DNA of 24,733 nucleotides from CAAFZY01 sp964410325 (GTDB lineage Bacteria > Pseudomonadota > Alphaproteobacteria > RF32 > CAG-239), in contig CAYPFN010000020.1 in assembly GCA_964410325.1 (NCBI GenBank), positions 1 to 24,733 on the forward strand, given 5' to 3'. The position numbers and the translations under genes are program-made. Below the pieces are notes generated by a model. The model saw only the letters and a program-made list of their open reading frames with translations. It did no database searches and was not told the DNA's origin. Of this stretch, positions 1-7,212 are shown piece by piece (the first letter of the stretch is position 1; each line of letters starts with the position of its first letter).

Positions 1-94
1 TAAACGGTGGTTTATGATATAAAATACAGTGTTTTTCTTTTGTCTTTTATCTGTTCTTATACATTGTTTAATAACTATATTATAAGGATAGATA

Positions 95-691
95 ATGATT
101 TACGGATATATTCGCACCAGCACAGAAAAACAAAATAATGAAAATCAGCATTTTGAAATAGAAAATTTTGCTAAAACAAATAATATCCATATTGATAGAT
201 GGATTGAAGAAACAATATCATCAAGGAAAAGCCTTGAAGAACGAAAGCTTGGCAAATTATTAAAGAAATTGAAACCTGATGATATTTTGATTGCCTCAGA
301 GTTATCAAGATTAGGGCGTAATTTGTTGCAAGTTATGAGTATATTGCATCACTGTATGAATATAGGCTGCCAGGTTTGGACGCTTAAAGACAATTATAGA
401 TTAGGCTCGGATATTCAGAGCAAGGTTTTAGCCTTTGCTTTTGGGCTATCGGCAGAAATTGAGAGAAACCTCATCTCCCAGCGCACCAAAAATTCATTGG
501 ATAAATTAAGAGCTGATGGAAAACATATCGGCAGAGTAAAAGGAAGCAAAAATAAAAGTTCCAAATTATCTGGTAAAGAAGAAATGATAAAAAGATTATT
601 ATCCCAAAATATTAAAAAGGTTAAAATCGCTAAAATGCTTAATGTAGATTATACAACCTTATATAAATATCTTAAAGAAAAGGCGGTATAA
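95..691 (+). CDS. Serine recombinase (resolvase/invertase family)
   Basis: A 198-residue small serine recombinase, of the kind that cuts and rejoins DNA through a phosphoserine link. The N-terminal catalytic domain spans about residues 1-140. It starts YGYIRTSTEKQ, giving the nucleophile Ser9 with Arg7. The second active-site block reads ELSRLGRN (Arg72, Arg75); the Asp often found before the first Arg is Ser here, as I recall for Mpi-type master invertases. A long helix (about 105-135) leads to a small C-terminal helix-turn-helix (about 165-195, KIAKMLNVDYTTLYKYL) that would read the target site. The start is preceded by an AAGGATAG ribosome-binding site. The length fits the resolvase/invertase group rather than large serine integrases. 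No pair of inverted repeats bounding an invertible segment is visible nearby, so its substrate is unknown. Confidence 0.93.
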   Translation: MIYGYIRTSTEKQNNENQHFEIENFAKTNNIHIDRWIEETISSRKSLEERKLGKLLKKLKPDDILIASELSRLGRNLLQVMSILHHCMNIGCQVWTLKDNYRLGSDIQSKVLAFAFGLSAEIERNLISQRTKNSLDKLRADGKHIGRVKGSKNKSSKLSGKEEMIKRLLSQNIKKVKIAKMLNVDYTTLYKYLKEKAV

Positions 692-700
692 AATCTGCCT

Positions 701-714
701 CTGTTTATAAACAG
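701..714. repeat. 14-bp perfect palindrome after the recombinase gene
   Basis: CTGTTTATAAACAG is a perfect palindrome starting 9 bases after the recombinase stop codon. No T-run follows it, so it is not a standard intrinsic terminator. Its size and AT-rich centre would suit a dimeric DNA-binding protein, including a small serine recombinase, but that is an inference. Confidence 0.4.
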
Positions 715-783
715 TTTAGGAACAGCATGGCTAACAGAAAATAATTCAATATCGGTCCTGAGCTTTTCTTAATTTGTTGAAGT

Positions 784-820
784 TTTTTTATAAATAAAAG
801 GCAGAGGTGGTCTCTGCCTT
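784..820 (-). terminator. Intrinsic terminator, leftward
   Basis: Read on the minus strand this is a perfect 9-bp stem, AAGGCAGAG with CTCTGCCTT, around a 5-base loop, followed by a T-rich run (TTATTTATAAAAAAA). It lies about 200 bases downstream of the giant gene's stop and is the first good terminator for that transcript. The plus-strand side has no T-run. Confidence 0.6.
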
Positions 821-968
821 CCTTTCCAGTTACTCCTGTGGCACCGTTCCAGCTTTCGAATATAAAACTTATTCCATAAAATTTGCGGATGCTGGATATT
901 CGGTAAGCACGGCTTGTCTTAAGGGCATAACGGAAAAGGAATATCACAAGCATGATAAAATTTACTGA
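798..968 (+). pseudogene. Possible C-terminal coding fragment, unidentified
   Basis: After an in-frame stop at 795-797 the plus strand stays open for about 56 codons. The reading begins KAEVVSAFLSSYSCGTVPAF and ends TEKEYHKHDKIY before a TGA. It has a protein-like composition and no convincing start codon or ribosome-binding site. It may be the tail of a decayed gene. I do not recognise the family, and it could be chance. It overlaps the leftward terminator at 784-820. Confidence 0.25.
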
Positions 969-976
969 TTTTATCA
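953..976. repeat. AT-rich inverted repeat downstream of the giant gene
   Basis: TGATAAAAT and ATTTTATCA form a perfect 9-bp stem around a 6-base loop, about 45 bases past the giant gene's stop. There is no T-run on the minus-strand side, so it is a weak candidate for termination and more likely a transcript-end structure. Confidence 0.35.
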
Positions 977-1017
977 TCTTTGAAATAATCCGCTAAGAAG
1001 CTCTGCGGTGAAAACGA

Positions 1018-4000
1018 TTATTTCTTTTCGCTGAGCTTTTGAATATACATATGTATCATTTTGACAATGAGTATTCTGTTTTCAGGCTTTTCTAAAGCTA
1101 ACGTGGTATTATAATTTGTTATCGGTACGGCATTTTTCTTTTTGATAAAGATTTTTATTAAAGCCTTTTTCAATTGTTCCGGTGTTGCCTGTTTTTGTGT
1201 TAAGAACAGTTCTAAACCTTTGGCAACGACTGAACGGGTTAATGAGTTCGGATTTCGGGAACGGAAAGTTTCAGCCGTACCTTTAACGATTTCTTTGTCC
1301 ATCTTGCCTGATAAAATAATAGATTTGATGGCCATTTCTGCATCGAGACCATGCTGTTTTTCAGTCATGTTGATGGTTTTTGCAATTTGGACTATAGCCG
1401 CAATGCGGGCGGCGTATTCGGAACGGTATTTGCCGCTGCTGTGCAGCATTAAATAGGCCTCGCCAAGGTCTATGTTTTTAGATTGTTGGTTTTCGGATAC
1501 GATAAAACTGAAAGTATCGTATAAAAGATGGCCGAATTCCTGCAAATCCTGGGCGGAAAACAAAGAACTGTTTTCATTTAGGCTGATTGTGTATATAATC
1601 TCTTTCATAATGCCTTTTAAAATGGCGCTGTCGACATTTTGCCGGATAATTAACTCTCCGATGGTCGGCATAAATTCTTTCGGTATATCCAAGCCAATCG
1701 AATACTTATCTAAATCTTTAATCTTTTCTGAAATTATTTTTAAAAGAGGTGTAGCATTATCAGCAGACTGTCTCATTTTGATAATTTCTTTCTTAATGAC
1801 ATTGCCAGATTTTATATTGGCATTTGTTAGGGACGCCGCATAAATATTAAACAACAGAGTGCCAAGTTTTTCTTTATCTTGAGTGGATAACAGCACTTGC
1901 TTGGATTCAAAAATTCCTATGCTTTTCATGCCTTCGTCAATGAAACCTTTGATAATGTATGGATCAAGAGGTAAGTCAGGGTTGTTCAGGGCATTTTTAA
2001 AATTGTCGATAAAATCTTCGGAACTGAGGTCTGTATAAAACTCTACCAGAGCCAACAAACCGCGCTGACATTCTTGCAGGTATGTGGAGGTGGTTTGCTG
2101 CTTCTGATAGGCTTTATCAATTTCACTATTTAAAATAATACCCATTTTGTGAGAACCGCTAATTTTGGTTTTGTCCTTTATAAACCTTTCCAAAGTTCGG
2201 TAAATAACGGCTCCCAGAAGTTCTTTATCGCTGGAAGACGGCGGAACAACAGGTGCGGCACCTAAATCAAGCAGATTGATAATATTTTTTTCGGTGTTAA
2301 AACGCACTTCCTGACCGAAGCGTTTATGGTAAAAGCACCCACTGGAAAGAAAATTCATAATCTCCAGAGAAAAACATACTTTTGATGCGGCCTGCCGATA
2401 ACGGATGTTTTTTATTTTATCAAGTTCATATCCTTTGCTAAATTCCATTTCGGCCCAGTATTTACCATAATTTTTCCAATCAGCAATATGAATTTTGAAG
2501 TTGTAGTTGTTGGCTTTAAATTCTTTATTGTTATATATGCGTTGTGCGGCCAAAAATTGGTTGTGTTCGGTTTGAATGTCAGTTTCAATATTAAGTTTTT
2601 CTAGCGTTCGGGAGGTTAAGGCTAAAAATTTTTCAAGATCAATATTGAGTAATTTTTTATCAACCAGTGTTCGCAGCAGATTTTCGAAAATTTTAAATTC
2701 CTTGTCGGCAGATACTTTAATTCCGGTGCGTAGAATTTTTATGATTTCATTGCTTTCAAAGGGCGGTTTGCCGTTTTGAAACTTTCCTTTTTCCAGGGTA
2801 ATGAAATATAAGGAAGAGGTTATGAATTTACCCAACCAGACATCGGTTCCGTAATTCAAGTAAACATCCTTTTCCTGAGTTTTGTATAAGTCAAGCCACT
2901 CATAAATTTCCCAACGAGGCGGGCGGATAATCGGCGGTTTTGTTTTTAAAAGTTCCTTGCGAATAAATTTTGGAATATCCGTATATGATGCCAAGGCATA
3001 GCCGACTTTAATCATTTCAGTGCCGGAATTTTCTAAAAAGAGGCGGAGACCTCTGGCCAGATTTTTCTGCGAATCTGCATTTTCGGCGTTTTCTAATGTC
3101 GCCGTCATCATGGCAACCAGCGTTTTTGTCCTTTGAGATGCTGATTGGAATTTAATATAGTGTTTTAAAATGTTGTTGGCGGTTTCAACAAATCGGGGTT
3201 CGGTATGAGAAAGCATGTGTGTGATGATGTTATCAAAAATGCCTTCCCATTTATGTTCAGTTATATGCGACTGAATTTCTCCAAAAAATTCATTTAAAAA
3301 TATGCAGCGCATATCCGGCGGAGAGCTCCAGAATTCCCGATAGAGAATGTGTAAAGTTTCTGCCGAAACAGTTTCTTTGTTTTGTATTTCTTCCAGATGC
3401 TGTTGGAGTTTCCGACAATCGTTTATTGTACCTTTAGAAAGCAGAAAATCAATGATTTTATTTGCTTCTTCAGGAAAGTTTTTTAAAAAGTTTTTGATAA
3501 ATACTAATCCTGCTGTTTGGAAAGATTCAGTATTTGAAATTAGTTCCAACTCCATATAAGTTGCCGGTCGCGGTTTTATTAAAGCCGACAATTTTTGTTG
3601 GGATACCAGCCTTTCTGCCAAAATTTGAGCGATTTCAATCCGATCGGCAGGGTTGACGTTATCTTCCCGGCGGATTTTAAATAAATCATTGACAATATAA
3701 TGCCCGTTCAGTTTATCGGTAAAATGACTAACTTTAGCATATAGTTCTGGTGAATTGTCATCAATCTTTGACCCGCAAGCTGCAAAGGCTGATTGTACCC
3801 ATAATTGCTGATAGCGCCGTCTTAAATCGGGATCGGCAATACGGTGATGTTTGCTGATGAAGATATCATAATAGCTGTTTTTAATATCTGCTTCCTGGAC
3901 GGCTTCAATAGCGGGTATAAAACTTTCCAACATCTGATTTTGGATAATATAATTGTCGGCGAAAGCTCCAGCTGCAGATAGTTTTTGATAAGCCGTTATT

Positions 4001-6954
4001 TTGCCAAACAGGCTGGTGTCGAAAGACGGATTGTTTTTTAACAATAAGTCTTTATGGTTATTGCTTCCGGCCTGCTGAATAATTTTTGAGATTATTAAAG
4101 TAGCTGTCAGCGCCTTTTGCGGATTAGTTTCACGTTTTATCTGATTGATGATAAATTCGGCAGTGGCCTCAAAGTCAACAATCCGACAGTCATATAATTT
4201 TTTATATGTGTCAGCCATGTCTACCGTGTCGCGAGGATAGTTTTCCCGCGTTGTCAAGAATGGGACAAGTTTGGCGGTTTGCAAGTCAAGAAGGTCGTGT
4301 GTCGGATATCTGGCAAGAACATCCAAAGGGAAAAAGTGTTTGGTAGTTGTCAGCAGATATAATAAAATATGCATTTGCATGTTAACAACGCTACCTTCAG
4401 ATACTTTTAGATTTTCTATTTGGGCGAATTGTGAAAACTTTTCCGGAAATTCGAGAAGTTTGGCAATCTTGTCGGCAAACAAAGGTTGATATACTTTAAA
4501 ATCAATATCCTGTAATTTTATATCTGGATTATTCTTGCGTTGTTTTAAGACAAAAGCAGCAAGATTTTTTAATTCTGGCAAAACAACCCTTTCTCGGGTC
4601 AGAATATCCAATTGCAGCATTTTTTTACGATCAAAATTTTGCAACAGCGTTTGATAATATTTTTTTAGCTGGGGTTCTGTCAGCCATTTGCTATTATGCG
4701 GATTGTTTAAAGCCGTAGCACAATCCGGTATCAGACGATCTTCTCTGAAATCAATCAAACTGGCATCCCATGGATTTTGATAGTCCGGTAATTCTTCAAC
4801 AAGTTTTTTAAGGTACGCTTCAAAAACAAGATTATCATTCTGTTCATTGTAAGTTGTCTGTATGAAATCGGAAAGTTCGGCACTTAAATGCTTTTTCAAT
4901 TTAGCCATATCAAAAGCGCCTAGAGAAACATCAAAGCCAGATTCATATTTTTGTTGTTGGAAATCTTTTTGCAAAAAAGGAGTTATATCTTGACGAATCT
5001 TTTTGACGCGTACGCTTTTTTCTTTGTTGATTTCTTCATAATATTCCAAAGCGGATAATTTATAGTTTTCACTTTTGTTGTTGCGGGCAGAAACCAAGAT
5101 TTTTAGATGTAGCAAATCTTCGGCGGAAAAGTCATTTTTATTTGGCTTTTCTTTTAATGTTTGTAATATTTGATGGTATGTTTTGATTTTATCAGCCAGT
5201 TTTTGATAAATTTTATTTTCAGCATCTCCTGTCAGAGATGAAATTTTTTGATTTTTTTCCTGTGCGGGAAAAGAATCGATAATTTCCCCATTTTTATCAG
5301 TAATGTAAAACCAATCGGCAAGTTCTTCATTAATGTTGTTTGTCATGTTTTTATAATTCGAGTTGTAGCCGATTAAATATAAAGTTCTTGAAAGTTCTCT
5401 GATAACAATACCGAACATCCGCGCAAAATTTTGGTTTGACAGGATTTTTGTCGGCAGACTTTCGCCGATAGCGCTTGCGGATGTCGGCAAATACAGTTCT
5501 GGAAAATTTTTAGAGTTAAATTTTTTTAAAATACGGGGCCGTTTAATATTATAAAAACGCATATGGGCAGGCAGGATAGAATCTTTTATTCCGCCGGTAT
5601 CGTATAAATCTTGTATATAGGAAAAAGCGTTCAGTAAGTTTTCTTCAGATTCATCAATTCGATTTTGACTGTCGGATAACTTTTCCAAAATGTCTAAAAT
5701 GTTTTTCCCGATAGGAATTTTAGTTAGATCTATATTGTTTATTCCGTTTAAAATAAAGCCGTTGAAGTCGCGCAGTTTGGCCATATTCGGCGTATTGGCA
5801 AATGAAGATTCCATGTCTACCAGTTTGCTCCATAACAGAACATTCAGATTATCACCAGCATCAATTTCTTTTTGCAGGCGGGATTTTTTGAAATCATTTT
5901 CCTCTTTTGCCTGAGCGAAATGCTTATCAGGAATAATTTTAATAGGGAAGGCGTGCAGGAATTTTTTCCGGATGCTTATGTCTTCGGGCATTTCATGACC
6001 TGTTGTTTCTTTCCATAATTGTTTGCGAATATTTTCGTCCTGCGGCGAGTTCCCGGTCAAAAGATTGTAATTTCCGGAAGAAAGAAGGTGCGCCGGCATT
6101 TCTTTACGCAGCTCAATGACATATTTAATAATCATCTCCTGAATTTGCCGATGTTTGTATTCTAAAAACTCCTCTGGACGATCTTCCATAATGAAATCCC
6201 GGACGGTCTGAAGAAAAATATCTTGCTTGGCGGACATATCCGCTAGATCGTATTTGCGCACAAGCAGCATTTGCTGCAAAGTCGGAATATGTTGTCCAGC
6301 GCGAATGCCGGCTATAATGTCTTCTGGTATCGGCCGTGGCTTGACAACGTAGATATTTTGGTTTTGTTTCTGATAAAACTTTTCCAACTGAGTTATTTTT
6401 AGTTCAACGGCATTAATACGAGTTTCATTATCAGTATGACTTTCTGTGGAAGTTGAGAGTTTTTCAGCTAAAGAATTGTATTGTTGGCCATTGGTGAGAA
6501 TGTGTGCGATTAGTTTTCCGGCCTCTCTGAGGCTGTAATTGGCGGCAGCCATCTTTTCCAGACAGATAAAATCGCAGTCATTTTCTTTTATGTCGTCGGC
6601 TGGTGGTAGCAAATTAAAAAACTTTTGCATTAAAATAAGTTCGCGCCCCAGCATAAAAGCAAGCTGGTCTTCATTGCGTAACAAGGCAAACAATCCTTTT
6701 GTAGCCGCAATAACGGAAATGTTGTTTCTGGCCACAGAATCTGGAGCAATAAAACGGATGTCTGCTTCTTTTTCATCGGTAATACAGAATAAAACAGGGT
6801 GGGTTTTAAAATCAATGCTATCTTTCAGAAGTTTTCCAGCAATTTTCTTTAAATAAGCGTAATGCTGTTTCTCTTCGCTTTCGGAATTGGAGAGAACTTT
6901 GAAGTAATCATAAAAATCTTTCGGCAGCTTTTCTTTAATTTGCACAATGTCCAT
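1018..6954 (-). CDS. Giant multi-domain protein with degenerate M48 peptidase-like and ABC1/UbiB kinase-like regions
   Basis: A 1978-residue protein without a signal peptide or obvious membrane segments, so probably cytoplasmic; mostly helical, Lys/Asn/Ile-rich. Residues about 75-190 follow the M48 metallopeptidase pattern: ATKGLFALLRNEDQLAFMLG, then RELIL (104-108) where HExxH belongs, ENDCD (124-128) where ExxAD belongs, and a TDNETRI block near 174 like the family's HPPTxxRI. Both zinc-binding His are missing. A second HExxH/ExxAD-like pair, RELSR (519-523) and EELAD (543-547), also has Arg in place of both His. Residues about 1300-1600 match ABC1/UbiB in order: KVGY (1316-1319, usually KxGQ), EIIKILR with Lys1406, an ETDIQTEHN helix, AEMEFSKG, then YHKRFGQEV where HADxHPGN is expected, and DLG (1563-1565) for the metal-binding Asp. 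The start has AAAGGA 8 bases upstream. It is transcribed divergently from ppdK. The domain assignments are by eye; the function is unknown. Confidence 0.85.
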   Translation of the reverse strand: MDIVQIKEKLPKDFYDYFKVLSNSESEEKQHYAYLKKIAGKLLKDSIDFKTHPVLFCITDEKEADIRFIAPDSVARNNISVIAATKGLFALLRNEDQLAFMLGRELILMQKFFNLLPPADDIKENDCDFICLEKMAAANYSLREAGKLIAHILTNGQQYNSLAEKLSTSTESHTDNETRINAVELKITQLEKFYQKQNQNIYVVKPRPIPEDIIAGIRAGQHIPTLQQMLLVRKYDLADMSAKQDIFLQTVRDFIMEDRPEEFLEYKHRQIQEMIIKYVIELRKEMPAHLLSSGNYNLLTGNSPQDENIRKQLWKETTGHEMPEDISIRKKFLHAFPIKIIPDKHFAQAKEENDFKKSRLQKEIDAGDNLNVLLWSKLVDMESSFANTPNMAKLRDFNGFILNGINNIDLTKIPIGKNILDILEKLSDSQNRIDESEENLLNAFSYIQDLYDTGGIKDSILPAHMRFYNIKRPRILKKFNSKNFPELYLPTSASAIGESLPTKILSNQNFARMFGIVIRELSRTLYLIGYNSNYKNMTNNINEELADWFYITDKNGEIIDSFPAQEKNQKISSLTGDAENKIYQKLADKIKTYHQILQTLKEKPNKNDFSAEDLLHLKILVSARNNKSENYKLSALEYYEEINKEKSVRVKKIRQDITPFLQKDFQQQKYESGFDVSLGAFDMAKLKKHLSAELSDFIQTTYNEQNDNLVFEAYLKKLVEELPDYQNPWDASLIDFREDRLIPDCATALNNPHNSKWLTEPQLKKYYQTLLQNFDRKKMLQLDILTRERVVLPELKNLAAFVLKQRKNNPDIKLQDIDFKVYQPLFADKIAKLLEFPEKFSQFAQIENLKVSEGSVVNMQMHILLYLLTTTKHFFPLDVLARYPTHDLLDLQTAKLVPFLTTRENYPRDTVDMADTYKKLYDCRIVDFEATAEFIINQIKRETNPQKALTATLIISKIIQQAGSNNHKDLLLKNNPSFDTSLFGKITAYQKLSAAGAFADNYIIQNQMLESFIPAIEAVQEADIKNSYYDIFISKHHRIADPDLRRRYQQLWVQSAFAACGSKIDDNSPELYAKVSHFTDKLNGHYIVNDLFKIRREDNVNPADRIEIAQILAERLVSQQKLSALIKPRPATYMELELISNTESFQTAGLVFIKNFLKNFPEEANKIIDFLLSKGTINDCRKLQQHLEEIQNKETVSAETLHILYREFWSSPPDMRCIFLNEFFGEIQSHITEHKWEGIFDNIITHMLSHTEPRFVETANNILKHYIKFQSASQRTKTLVAMMTATLENAENADSQKNLARGLRLFLENSGTEMIKVGYALASYTDIPKFIRKELLKTKPPIIRPPRWEIYEWLDLYKTQEKDVYLNYGTDVWLGKFITSSLYFITLEKGKFQNGKPPFESNEIIKILRTGIKVSADKEFKIFENLLRTLVDKKLLNIDLEKFLALTSRTLEKLNIETDIQTEHNQFLAAQRIYNNKEFKANNYNFKIHIADWKNYGKYWAEMEFSKGYELDKIKNIRYRQAASKVCFSLEIMNFLSSGCFYHKRFGQEVRFNTEKNIINLLDLGAAPVVPPSSSDKELLGAVIYRTLERFIKDKTKISGSHKMGIILNSEIDKAYQKQQTTSTYLQECQRGLLALVEFYTDLSSEDFIDNFKNALNNPDLPLDPYIIKGFIDEGMKSIGIFESKQVLLSTQDKEKLGTLLFNIYAASLTNANIKSGNVIKKEIIKMRQSADNATPLLKIISEKIKDLDKYSIGLDIPKEFMPTIGELIIRQNVDSAILKGIMKEIIYTISLNENSSLFSAQDLQEFGHLLYDTFSFIVSENQQSKNIDLGEAYLMLHSSGKYRSEYAARIAAIVQIAKTINMTEKQHGLDAEMAIKSIILSGKMDKEIVKGTAETFRSRNPNSLTRSVVAKGLELFLTQKQATPEQLKKALIKIFIKKKNAVPITNYNTTLALEKPENRILIVKMIHMYIQKLSEKK

Positions 6955-7153
6955 GTCGAATCCTTTGTCTTTTATGAGAATTAAGACGATTTGTCGGCAA
7001 CGGTATCAAAAATGCCGGTGGTTATATTAAGAATCTTATATCATCAAAAGTTTACAATTTATTACAATGGCGAAATTTTTTGCTTGAAGAATCGGATTTA
7101 GTGGTATAAATTTTAGCCGAATTGAAAGTTTTTTTTAATTTTGGCCGCATATT

Positions 7154-7181
7154 TTGACGATATGAGGCTGTGTGTTAACTA
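7154..7181 (+). promoter_or_regulatory. Candidate sigma-70 promoter of ppdK
   Basis: TTGACG at 7154-7159 and TAACTA at 7176-7181 are 16 bases apart, about 30 bases before the ppdK start. The -35 is good and the -10 weak. An alternative pair is TTGAAG (7084-7089) with TATAAA (7105-7110) at 15 bases. Confidence 0.35.
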
Positions 7182-7212
7182 AAAAATAGCTGCGAAAGGA
7201 GCTTTTATAACC

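Noticed and set aside
1..94. TAAAC/GTTTA repeat and possible promoter before the recombinase gene
   Set aside because: The arms are only 5 bases and no -35/-10 pair with acceptable spacing could be found in the short stretch available.
705..977. 90-residue minus-strand frame with a collagen-like GATGVTGKEG run
   Set aside because: It has no ribosome-binding site and spans a terminator, and its four Gly-X-Y units are too few to mean a collagen-like protein. The opposite-strand reading looks at least as coding-like.
1142..6856. Several 60-120 residue plus-strand frames inside the giant gene
   Set aside because: They lie antisense to an intact 1978-codon gene with clear domain resemblance and have no start signals or family features.
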